DNA of 42,496 nt from Candidatus Sumerlaeota bacterium (GTDB lineage Bacteria > UBP6 > UBA1177), in assembly GCA_007132725.1 (NCBI GenBank), contig SLOD01000101.1:1-42496 (forward strand), in the 5' to 3' direction. The translations under genes and the position numbers were made by a program. Below, in pieces: positions 25,822 through 34,744 of the stretch. The notes under the pieces are model-generated. The model saw only the letters and a list, made by a program, of their open reading frames with translations. It searched no databases and had not been told where the DNA came from. The first letter of the stretch is position 1, and the number at the start of each line of letters is the position of its first letter.

Positions 25822-28089
25822 TTAAGATATTGAGCCTGACTGGTCAATTACTCCGGGAACGATCACAGTTACAACTTGTGTATCAAGTATTGATCCTGTA
25901 GCCGCATCAATGATATTTAGATATACCTTGAAGCTTCTTGCTGATCCATCTTCCGGCTCGAAGCAGGTATCATTTTCTGCAAGAACTTTGAACCTGAGCC
26001 TGGAACCCTGTATGTCCGCACTTGAAGTTCCTGTTGAAAAGTTGTTGAACCCGTTGTTGTAGCCGGCATCGTTAAATTCAGCAGGGGTGGCAACGACGGT
26101 GGCGGCACAATCATCGGCGGGGAGATATTCAAGTGCTTCAACTTTTTTGATAAAGCATGCCGTATCAAAGTCAGTTACATCGGGATCTCCCTGAGGTTCG
26201 ATATACACTGAAAATGTAGCATATTTTACAAGTGCATCAATTCCATTGACAACAGCTTCTCCCAAACCTGATCCGTTTGATGGTATCTCATAAAGAAGTG
26301 TGGTCCTTCCTGCTCCGGCACAACTTGGAACAACAGCTCCGGTAGAATTTGAAATTTCGGTAAGCTGAGTTCTTGCCGTACTGTTAGTGCTGTTTAAAAC
26401 AGTTATTACTTTTGCACCTATGGCATTAAGTCCGTTAATTGCCTGATCTTTTGAATGGGGTGTATAAACATCCGAACAATATGTCTGCGGAGTGTGAGAG
26501 TCTGCATCGGTAATATGGAGAACTATCGGTATCGAACCTTCTCTGAATCCTACGCCTCCTATGCCGGGACCCGTATATGGAGGTATAGACCCACCTTTCC
26601 AGCTTGTACCTGCTCCTGTTGCCAACAAGTACAAAGATTCATAACCCGATTCAGGGCGGTCACCTCCGTACCTCAGGGTTAAGCTATCAACACCGGCCTG
26701 AGCAATGTTCTCATCGGTAGTTGGAGTTTGCAAAAGTCTGAAAGGAAGATCTCCATGAGAAGTGTATCCATGGCCGCAAACAGGGAAATCCTGCCACTCT
26801 GCACACCCGAAAGCACTATTTGTTATTCTTGTTCTGGTTTGAGGGATTATCGTGTTTCTTAAAGAAGATTTAAGATTACTTATAGCTCCACCCATAGAAC
26901 CTGTCGTATCAACACTGAAAAAAACATCTGCCATTTTTACTGATGGTGAAAATATGAGGTCATCTTCTTCTTCATCCCCTTCAAAAGGGAGTTCAAAATA
27001 AAAGTCTATCCCAACATCTTTCGGTGTGATATCGGGATCACAGATATCTGAACCTACCGCAAGTTCAACCATGTCACTATATCCATTACCGTTGCAATCC
27101 CAATAAAGTCTGCAATCTCTTCCGAGATTTTCGCAATATGGCTCAAGTGCATCAGGAACTCCGTCGCCGTCACTGTCAAGATCAAGAAAGTCAGGGATTC
27201 CGTCCCCGTCAGTATCAGGACATTTGTTTTCTAAATGAAAATCCGGGCACTCTACACTGTCAGGAATACCGTCTCCGTCACTGTCAAGATCCAAATAATC
27301 GGGAACTCCGTCCCCGTCAGTGTCAGGACACCCATCTTCCGGATCGAACGGACATTCATACCAGTCAGGAATACCGTCCCCGTCACTGTCTGTATCAAGG
27401 TAGTCAGGAATGCCATTGCCGTTTGAGTCACGACATCCTGTTTCAGGGTCAAATTCAGGACATTCATACCAGTCAGGAATACCGTCTCCGTCACTGTCTA
27501 TATCACGGTAGTCAGGGATTCCATCTCCATCTGTATCACGGCAGTAAGGCATTTCAATAAAATTTCCATCTTCATCCTTTTCACCTAAAAGCTCAGGACA
27601 CTCATACCAGTCAGGGATACCGTCCCCATCACTGTCTGTACTGAGATAATCGGGAGTCCCATCTTCATTGGTATCAACAAGCGCTCCGTTAGGAGCTTTA
27701 ATACAATTGGGGATGTTGTCTCCGCTTGCATCTTGCATACACCATTCAGGATTATTTCTGTATTTTTCAGGAAGCCGGTATTTGAAGCCGAAACAACTGC
27801 AATATCCCGAACCTTCTTTTTTGTCATCGAAACTATCGTCATCCCCTGTTTCATTGTCCCCGTCTCCACCGGGAAGACCTCCGTTCCCCGGCAACTCTCC
27901 ATTGCCCTCTCCGGGACGATCAGGAGAACACCTGCCTGTTTCAAAGTCACAGTGGTATCCCAAAGGACAATCTGCATTGGACTCGCAATTCTGTTTTGTC
28001 ACAGGGTCAATCTTTTCGTTTGAGCATCCGTAAGCAACTGAAAACAAAGCCGCCGCAACAAATGCTATGACATATCTATTCACTTTCAT
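25822..28089 (-). CDS. Lipoprotein with thrombospondin type-3-like DTDGDGIPD repeats and VWA domain
   Basis: Lipobox SVAYGC; repeated DSDGDGIPDWYECP; VWA MIDAS-like FFSVDTTGSMGG. ATG at 28089 has GGAG upstream (track start TTG at 28101). Confidence 0.93.
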   Translation of the reverse strand: MKVNRYVIAFVAAALFSVAYGCSNEKIDPVTKQNCESNADCPLGYHCDFETGRCSPDRPGEGNGELPGNGGLPGGDGDNETGDDDSFDDKKEGSGYCSCFGFKYRLPEKYRNNPEWCMQDASGDNIPNCIKAPNGALVDTNEDGTPDYLSTDSDGDGIPDWYECPELLGEKDEDGNFIEMPYCRDTDGDGIPDYRDIDSDGDGIPDWYECPEFDPETGCRDSNGNGIPDYLDTDSDGDGIPDWYECPFDPEDGCPDTDGDGVPDYLDLDSDGDGIPDSVECPDFHLENKCPDTDGDGIPDFLDLDSDGDGVPDALEPYCENLGRDCRLYWDCNGNGYSDMVELAVGSDICDPDITPKDVGIDFYFELPFEGDEEEDDLIFSPSVKMADVFFSVDTTGSMGGAISNLKSSLRNTIIPQTRTRITNSAFGCAEWQDFPVCGHGYTSHGDLPFRLLQTPTTDENIAQAGVDSLTLRYGGDRPESGYESLYLLATGAGTSWKGGSIPPYTGPGIGGVGFREGSIPIVLHITDADSHTPQTYCSDVYTPHSKDQAINGLNAIGAKVITVLNSTNSTARTQLTEISNSTGAVVPSCAGAGRTTLLYEIPSNGSGLGEAVVNGIDALVKYATFSVYIEPQGDPDVTDFDTACFIKKVEALEYLPADDCAATVVATPAEFNDAGYNNGFNNFSTGTSSADIQGSRLRFKVLAENDTCFEPEDGSARSFKVYLNIIDAATGSILDTQVVTVIVPGVIDQSGSIS
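27160..27690 (-). repeat. Imperfect tandem repeats encoding TSP3-like Ca-binding modules
   Basis: Repeated segments such as tcaggaataccgtctccgtcactgtc across about 0.5 kb, in-frame with DSDGDGIPD units. Confidence 0.85.
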
Positions 28090-28149
28090 TTTATTCTCCA
28101 ACGGTTAAGGTTAAACCTTTACTGCATTCAAATATCCAACACAACTATT

Positions 28150-28177
28150 ATTATACTAAAAATCAACTTTATTTCAA
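28150..28177 (-). promoter_or_regulatory. Putative promoter of VWA lipoprotein gene
   Basis: Minus strand TTGAAA (28177-28172), 16-nt spacer, TATAAT (28155-28150). Confidence 0.5.
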
Positions 28178-28221
28178 TTGAAATGTACGGCAATGTGCAG
28201 AAAATCGAATTTTAGTCAGGA

Positions 28222-30726
28222 TCAGCCTTTATATCCGGTTGACTCAAGTCTGTATTTAATTATATCGGAAACACCGGAATATGTCCTGTAGTCTCCTCTG
28301 CCGTCATCAACGACAAGGGCGGGAACTGTGCGGATACCATACTTTCTTGAAATATCCATATTTTCTTCAGCATCAACAAACTCAACATTGTCATTGTCCT
28401 CTAACTCCACCTTGGCTTTAGGACAATTCGGACAATTTTTTGTTGTAAACAGCATCACTTTATGGCTATGAGGCTTGCTGTGATTTTCCCCAAACCCTGA
28501 ACTGACATGGGATAGATGAGAAATTGCCCTCTTTTCCCTTTGAGAGTTTTCTGAAGATGAAAATCCCGGGATCGAAAGCACTTCAACACCTTTTTCCTCC
28601 TCCCTAACCTTGTTTTCAAAAGGGTTTTCTGATTTAACCCTGGGCTGACTGCCATCACTTGTTTCAACATCGTATTCCACTCTTTTTAAGAATTCCTGCC
28701 TTTTTCCGTCATTCCAGTGTTTTACCGGTCTGTAATATCCTGTAATCCTCGAATAAACCTCGGTTTTAGATCCGCATCCTGGACATATTTCTTTTTCTCC
28801 GGGAATATATCCGCACCTGTCACAGATAGCGTATGTAGGAGATATCGTAAAATAAGGAAGCCTGTATCCGTACGATATTTTTTTCACAAGATCGGCTGCT
28901 ATATCCCATGAAGGAAGCTTCTCTCCAAGGAAAGTATGGAAAACTGTTCCCCCGGTAAACCTCGTCTGAAGATCATCCTGTATCTCAAGTGCTTTAAAAG
29001 GATCGGAAGTATAATCTACCGGAAGATGGCAACTGTTCGTATAGAACGGTGTTTCAGAATCTTTTGCCGCCGTTTTTATTTCAGGCCATCTTTCTCTATC
29101 CATTTTTGCCAAACGATAGGTAGTGGATTCAGCAGGTGTAGCTTCAAGGTTATAAAGATTCCCTGTTTCTTCCTGAAATCCTTTCAACTCTTCTCTCATA
29201 AAATCAAGAACTTCCTGGGCAAACTTTTTGCCGGAAGCTGAAACTATATCGCTGTTCACCCATTTCGCATTCAGGCACATTTCGTTCATACCTATCATTC
29301 CAATCGTAGAAAAATGTGCATTAAAATTACCCAGATACCTCTTTGTGTAAGGATAAAAATTCTGATCGAGCAGCTTTGTACAAACCTCCCGTTTCACCTC
29401 GAGACTTCTTTTAGCAACATTCATAAGATACTTCAGTCTTTTATAGAAATCTGTTTCATCTGATGTATTGTGTGCTATTCTTGGCAGATTTATAGTGACA
29501 ACTCCGACACTTCCGGTCTTTTCTCCACTTCCAAAAAGGCCTCCCGTTTTTTTAAGAAGCTCCCTTTTATCCAGTTGAAGTCTGCAACACATGCTTCTTA
29601 CATCTCCGGGGCTCATATCACTGTTAACAAAATTCTGGAAGTACGGAGTTCCGTATTTTGCAGTCATTTCAAATAAAAGCTTTGCATTTTCAGTTTCCCA
29701 GTTAAAGTTTTTTGTGATGTTGTATGTGGGAATAGGATACTGAAAACCTCTGCCGCTTGCATCACCATCTATCATGATCTCAAGGAAAGCTCTATTGACC
29801 ATGTCCATTTCAACCTGACATTCACCATATGTAAAATTCTGCTCTTTCCCTCCGACAACAGCTCTTTCGTTTCTTAAGTCATCGGGGCACACCCAGTCAA
29901 GTGTAATGTTACTGAAAGGAGATTGAGTTCCCCACCTTGAAGGAATATTGACACCGAACACAAAAGCCTGAACAGCCTGCTTAACCTCTTTGTAGGTGAG
30001 TCTGTCAACTTTTACAAAGGGGGCAAGATAAGTGTCAAAACTGGAAAAAGCCTGAGCTCCCGCCCATTCATTCTGCATTATTCCAAGAAAATTGACCATC
30101 TGGTTAGCTATTGTATGAAGATGGCTTGCCGGAGCAGAAGTTATTTTTCCTGAAACTCCTCCCAATCCAAGCTCTATAAGCTGCTTAAGAGACCATCCTG
30201 CACAGTATGCTGTCAACATTGAAAGGTCATGCAGATGAAAATCTCCCTCCCTGTGAAGTGTCGCCACCTCATCATCATATATTTCACTCAACCAGTAGTT
30301 AGCCGTAACAGCACCGCTGTTGTGCAAGATAAGCCCACCTACGCTGTAGGTAACTGTGGAGTTTTCCTTTACTCTCCAGTCTTCACTTTTAACATAACTG
30401 TTTATTACATTTTTATAGTCAACGACCGTTGACTTCATATTTCTAAGTTTTTCTCTCTGTTTTCTGTACAGAATGTAAGCCTTGGCCACTTCGGTGTAAC
30501 CTGTCTGCTCAAGCGTTTTTTCAACACTATCCTGAACATCTTCAAGAGCCACACTGTCATCTTTGATTTTAGTTTGAAAATTTGCAGTGACCCTTAGAAC
30601 AAGGATATCAAGAATATCCTCATTGTAGATCATAGATGTAGCATCAAATGCTTTTCTGACCGCATTTTTAATCCTTTCCAAATCGAACGACACTAACGTT
30701 CCGTCTCTTTTTTTAAGTTTGAACAT
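28222..30726 (-). CDS. nrdD: Anaerobic ribonucleoside-triphosphate reductase with C-terminal glutaredoxin/thioredoxin-like domain
   Basis: ATP-cone N-terminus (MFKLKKRDGTLVSFDLERIKNAVRKAF), Zn site CDRCGYIPGEKEICPGCG, RITGYYRPVKHWNDGKRQEF, then FTTKNCPNCPKAKVELE...TVPALVVDDG. Confidence 0.94.
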   Translation of the reverse strand: MFKLKKRDGTLVSFDLERIKNAVRKAFDATSMIYNEDILDILVLRVTANFQTKIKDDSVALEDVQDSVEKTLEQTGYTEVAKAYILYRKQREKLRNMKSTVVDYKNVINSYVKSEDWRVKENSTVTYSVGGLILHNSGAVTANYWLSEIYDDEVATLHREGDFHLHDLSMLTAYCAGWSLKQLIELGLGGVSGKITSAPASHLHTIANQMVNFLGIMQNEWAGAQAFSSFDTYLAPFVKVDRLTYKEVKQAVQAFVFGVNIPSRWGTQSPFSNITLDWVCPDDLRNERAVVGGKEQNFTYGECQVEMDMVNRAFLEIMIDGDASGRGFQYPIPTYNITKNFNWETENAKLLFEMTAKYGTPYFQNFVNSDMSPGDVRSMCCRLQLDKRELLKKTGGLFGSGEKTGSVGVVTINLPRIAHNTSDETDFYKRLKYLMNVAKRSLEVKREVCTKLLDQNFYPYTKRYLGNFNAHFSTIGMIGMNEMCLNAKWVNSDIVSASGKKFAQEVLDFMREELKGFQEETGNLYNLEATPAESTTYRLAKMDRERWPEIKTAAKDSETPFYTNSCHLPVDYTSDPFKALEIQDDLQTRFTGGTVFHTFLGEKLPSWDIAADLVKKISYGYRLPYFTISPTYAICDRCGYIPGEKEICPGCGSKTEVYSRITGYYRPVKHWNDGKRQEFLKRVEYDVETSDGSQPRVKSENPFENKVREEEKGVEVLSIPGFSSSENSQREKRAISHLSHVSSGFGENHSKPHSHKVMLFTTKNCPNCPKAKVELEDNDNVEFVDAEENMDISRKYGIRTVPALVVDDGRGDYRTYSGVSDIIKYRLESTGYKG

Positions 30727-30866
30727 CTCCGACACTCCACCGTACAAATTTGTTAGACGATGAAAAAGGTACACTACTGAAATAAGCTTGTCAACAAAAT
30801 TCTACCATATCTTGTGTTTTTCTGACAACACCCTACAATATGTGGAGATTTTTTTCAAAGCCCTAT

Positions 30867-32390
30867 TCACCCTGAATTAAACATCGACCTGTTGTAATAC
30901 TGGATAGCTTCAGCAATATTGGCAGCTTCTATCTTTTCTGAACCTGACATGTCAGCAATTGTTCTGCTCACTTTCAATATCCTGGAATAACCTCTTGTTG
31001 ATATTCCCAATTTTTCCATGGCATTTTTCAGCAGTTTTTCCGCACCTTCATTTAATATACAGTACTTATCTATTTCTGAGGCCTGCATTTTTGCATTATT
31101 GTATATTCCTGACTCTTTCAGCCTTTCCTTTTGTATATTGCGTGCCGTTTCAACTCTGTCTCTTATTTTGCTGCTGGTCTCACACTCTTCTTTTTTCCTG
31201 AGATCGTCATAGGGAACAGAATTCACAACGATGGAAATATCTATCCTGTCAAGAAGGGGTCCTGATATTTTCTGTTGATATTTATGTACAGCGGCCGCAC
31301 TGCAGGAACAGGTGTTCTTTCTGTCAAACAGAAACCCGCAGGGACATGGATTCATAGAGGCGACAAGCATGAAACTTGATGGAAACTTCACTGTATGTGT
31401 CGCCCTTGAAATCGAAACCTCCCCATCTTCCATAGGTTGCCTGAGAACTTCAAGAGCATTTCTGTTAAACTCAGGCAGTTCATCAAGGAAAAGGACACCG
31501 TTGTGTGCAAAACTCACCTCTCCCGGTCTGGGTGGACTTCCCCCTCCGACCAATGCAATATGGGAACATGTGGAATGTGGACTTCTAAAAGGTCTTTCAT
31601 TTACAAGACCCTTCCCTTTCAACATGCTTGAAACACTGAACAGCTTAGTTGTTTCTATACTTTCTTCCCTTGAAAGCTCAGGGAGTATCGTGGGCATCCT
31701 TCTTGCAAGCATTGTTTTTCCGCTTCCGGGAGACCCTATCATCAAGATATTGTGACCGCCTGCCGCCGCTATCTCAATAGCTCTTTTTGCCTGCTCATGT
31801 CCTTTTACTTCTGAAAAATCTATTAAATGCTTTGTAGCTTTCTGGCTTGTGACCGGAGTATGGACATTGATCACACCGTCTTTGAGTATAGAGAAGAGAT
31901 CGTTCAATGTTGCTACCGTAGCAACATTGATCTCTGTGATAGCGGCGGCCTCATCCCCGTTTTCCAAAGGGACTATCATACCTTTCAGCCCGCTTTCCTT
32001 GGCTGTTATTGCAAGAGGCAGAACTCCGCTGACCGGTTTCACTTCACCGTTAAGAGCCAGTTCCCCGACTATCATGTAATCTTTTATCGGATCGGGATCT
32101 ATCGAATATATAGATGTGAGTATTGCCGAAGCAATGGAAAGATCAAACCCTGCTCCCTCTTTTCTTATACCGGCAGGAGCCAGATTTATAGTTATCTTAT
32201 TCTGGGGGAATTTGTGTCCTGAATTTATTATTGCCGTTTTAACCCTTTCTTTCGATTCTTTTACAGCACTGTCGGGGAGTCCCACTATCGAAAAACCGGG
32301 CAAACCCCTTGATATGTCGGCTTCAACATCCACTACATTCCCTTCAACTCCGTAGATCGATCCGCATTTAAGGATTGTAAACATACGCAA
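30867..32390 (-). CDS. comM: YifB/ComM family Mg chelatase-like AAA ATPase
   Basis: GLPGFSIVGLPDSAVKESKERVKTAI, GSPGSGKTMLARRMPTILP, RPFRSPHSTCSHIALVGGGSPPRPGEVSFAHNGVLFLDELPEF. Confidence 0.97.
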   Translation of the reverse strand: MRMFTILKCGSIYGVEGNVVDVEADISRGLPGFSIVGLPDSAVKESKERVKTAIINSGHKFPQNKITINLAPAGIRKEGAGFDLSIASAILTSIYSIDPDPIKDYMIVGELALNGEVKPVSGVLPLAITAKESGLKGMIVPLENGDEAAAITEINVATVATLNDLFSILKDGVINVHTPVTSQKATKHLIDFSEVKGHEQAKRAIEIAAAGGHNILMIGSPGSGKTMLARRMPTILPELSREESIETTKLFSVSSMLKGKGLVNERPFRSPHSTCSHIALVGGGSPPRPGEVSFAHNGVLFLDELPEFNRNALEVLRQPMEDGEVSISRATHTVKFPSSFMLVASMNPCPCGFLFDRKNTCSCSAAAVHKYQQKISGPLLDRIDISIVVNSVPYDDLRKKEECETSSKIRDRVETARNIQKERLKESGIYNNAKMQASEIDKYCILNEGAEKLLKNAMEKLGISTRGYSRILKVSRTIADMSGSEKIEAANIAEAIQYYNRSMFNSG

Positions 32391-32417
32391 CCTCTTTTTA
32401 ATAAAAAAACTGAACCA

Positions 32418-32446
32418 ATATTATTCAATACGGAACAACCTGTCAA
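32418..32446 (-). promoter_or_regulatory. Putative promoter of comM
   Basis: Minus strand TTGACA (32446-32441), 17-nt spacer, TAATAT (32423-32418). Confidence 0.55.
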
Positions 32447-32599
32447 ATTATAATTAGCAATTAAAAATTCTATATTAGTTTTTCGCACACCCGTTTTAGA
32501 AAAAGCGGGATGGTTTAACAATTTTACCTCAAAAACTTGCTTGCAAAAACAGGGGAAATTATAATTGTGCTGCATTTTTTATTTCAGGGGGTCGTCTTT

Positions 32600-33457
32600 A
32601 TGAAAAAAGGACTCAAAGTTTGCACTGCTATCAGAGATGAAAACTATGAAAACAGAACTATTGATATTCTCAAGTCTAAAGACTGGATTCACTCTTTTGT
32701 GGATATTGATGATATTGTAAATGAACACAGGAAAAACTCTCTTTTCTTTATCGTGGAAGACAGCTACACTTCAATTCTTGATCTCATTGAACTTCATAAC
32801 TCATGTGCTTTGAATTTCTTACCGGTAATAATCCTTTCCAACGAAGGATCCAGACACTGCAACTGGGCAAAAAGAGTGCGTTATCCTGAAAAATATTTTC
32901 AAGTTAAAACCGATTGCTTTATCGAATCTGCAGTGCAGATCATTAGCACTATGGATGCTCTTAGAGATACATATCAGTTTAAAAAAACATCTCAGTTTAG
33001 AGAAGATGTTTCTTCATCTTTTAAAAAACATCCTCTTTTTTCCGATTTCCTTAATGACATTCTCCCCAGAATGCTCGACCTTCTGTACGCAGAAAGGGGA
33101 TCCATCATGATCCTGAACAAAAAAAACAATCTTGTAGTTGAAGCATCAACTAAAAAGGAACTTGTCGGACTTGAGGTTGAATACAAACCCGACAGTGTCG
33201 CATGGACAGTCATTAACAGTGAAAAACCTGTTTTTGTCGAAGATATAGAAAATGATCCCCGTTTTAAAAAAGGAACGGGCTACACTAAAGACTATTTTCT
33301 TTCGACACCAATATTTGTAAACGGAAAAATTATCGGGGTACTGAACCTCTCTGATAAAATGGTTTCATTACTTTTTGACGCATCCGACAATGAAAATGCG
33401 AGGAACCTCCTCAAAATGATCGAGCCTTACTTTTATATTGATCTGCTAAGCTCTTGA
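32600..33457 (+). CDS. GAF-domain protein with receiver-like N-terminus
   Basis: ILPRMLDLLYAERGSIMILNKKNNLVVEAST...VAWTVINSEKPVFVEDIENDPRFKK...LSTPIFVNGKIIGVLNLSDK; ATG chosen after AGGGGGT (track start is 32537). Confidence 0.85.
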   Translation: MKKGLKVCTAIRDENYENRTIDILKSKDWIHSFVDIDDIVNEHRKNSLFFIVEDSYTSILDLIELHNSCALNFLPVIILSNEGSRHCNWAKRVRYPEKYFQVKTDCFIESAVQIISTMDALRDTYQFKKTSQFREDVSSSFKKHPLFSDFLNDILPRMLDLLYAERGSIMILNKKNNLVVEASTKKELVGLEVEYKPDSVAWTVINSEKPVFVEDIENDPRFKKGTGYTKDYFLSTPIFVNGKIIGVLNLSDKMVSLLFDASDNENARNLLKMIEPYFYIDLLSS

Positions 33458-33461
33458 TAAT

Positions 33462-34742
33462 ATGACAAACTTTCAAAAAATCACAAAGGTCCTTTTTGTA
33501 ACAATCGTTGTTTTGATGTTCGGACTTCTATTTTTTTATGTGAACATCCAGCAGGAGCGTTACAGATATCTCATTTATTTTTTCGGGGATTCAGTTTATC
33601 CCGGAGCACGGGTGCTTGCAAGAGCCGTATCAGAAGACGGGGAAATCGTTACCGACCCGGAACTTTTTGTAAACGGCAGGCCTCTTGACTCCAATATTCT
33701 TGAACTATATCCCGATCTGAGAGAAGTAAAGGTCAAAGACGACCGTTTTGAAACAGTATTTCCCATAAGATACAAAGATATAGCCGACTTTTCCATAAGA
33801 GTCCGGCCCTTGATACAGTTTTTCAACGATGAACTTTCAACCATTCCTTCTGTTCCCAGGGCCGGGAATCGTTCAATATTTCTTCTTCCCGACTCATTCA
33901 GGATCGTTCCTGAGTTTGAAACCACTGTCCATCTGTTCTGTCTTTCAGACGGAAAGCCATGTAAAGAGAGTTCTATTTTTATAAATGACGCAGAAAAAAA
34001 ACTTCGAAACGGATATACTGCCTATCATACCGTTTTGCAAGCGGATAATCGTGTAAACATCCAATTCAATGACGGATCGTCCGTTGTCACAGCTTACCCT
34101 TTTTACGGGAAGCAGTTCAGGATATCTGAAGAAGAAGGCAGAATAACACTCTCTTCACTCATAGATGCCCGGAACATGCATGTAGACTGCTACCGGTCTG
34201 GAAAATGGAAAAAGACCGATGTGATATCCGTAAATTCATCCGGAATTTTACTTCCCGGAGACTATATTAACTGCGACCGGATACAGGCAAGCTTCAACTC
34301 CAACTATCCCGGAAGGACTTTTGCTGTATTAAGCAGGAACACAACTCTTGAAGCTGAAGTTTCAGACCCTTACTACTCCCGTTTATCCAGACATATTCAC
34401 TTGTTTGATGATCATGCACAGACTAAGTTCGTACAAAGTTACAATGCTTCTTTTTTTATTCCTCTTTCTCTTGTTTTTTCAGGAAATGTCCTTCAAAAGC
34501 GTTTTCTTGAACAAAAACAGAAAAAGCTGAACTTTATATGGTGGTCAATATTTTTTGTCTCTATGCTGAGCCTTCTTCTCTTTATTGCCGTAATGTTTTC
34601 TAAATTTAAGGTGGTAGAAGGTTTGGACGGTGAACTTATAACCCACTCTAAGAACAGACAGAGGGCATTGTTTGCCTTTGCTGTCATTTTTTATACAGTT
34701 GTTGTTGTAATGTTGTTATATTTACTTTTAAATTTGGCTTAA
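33462..34742 (+). CDS. Hypothetical membrane protein (N-terminal and two C-terminal TM segments)
   Basis: Full ORF packed between neighbours; hydrophobic segments at both ends; no family recognised. Confidence 0.75.
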   Translation: MTNFQKITKVLFVTIVVLMFGLLFFYVNIQQERYRYLIYFFGDSVYPGARVLARAVSEDGEIVTDPELFVNGRPLDSNILELYPDLREVKVKDDRFETVFPIRYKDIADFSIRVRPLIQFFNDELSTIPSVPRAGNRSIFLLPDSFRIVPEFETTVHLFCLSDGKPCKESSIFINDAEKKLRNGYTAYHTVLQADNRVNIQFNDGSSVVTAYPFYGKQFRISEEEGRITLSSLIDARNMHVDCYRSGKWKKTDVISVNSSGILLPGDYINCDRIQASFNSNYPGRTFAVLSRNTTLEAEVSDPYYSRLSRHIHLFDDHAQTKFVQSYNASFFIPLSLVFSGNVLQKRFLEQKQKKLNFIWWSIFFVSMLSLLLFIAVMFSKFKVVEGLDGELITHSKNRQRALFAFAVIFYTVVVVMLLYLLLNLA

Positions 34743-34744
34743 AA

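Noticed and set aside
27138-27560. ORFs antisense to or out of frame with the TSP3 repeats (140 aa, 80 aa, 130 aa)
   Set aside because: Shadow frames of a repetitive coding region; no start signals.
30775-30850. Possible NrdR boxes upstream of nrdD (CACATATTGTAGGGTG, ACACAAGATATGGTAG)
   Set aside because: Only partial resemblance to the NrdR consensus and spacing uncertain.
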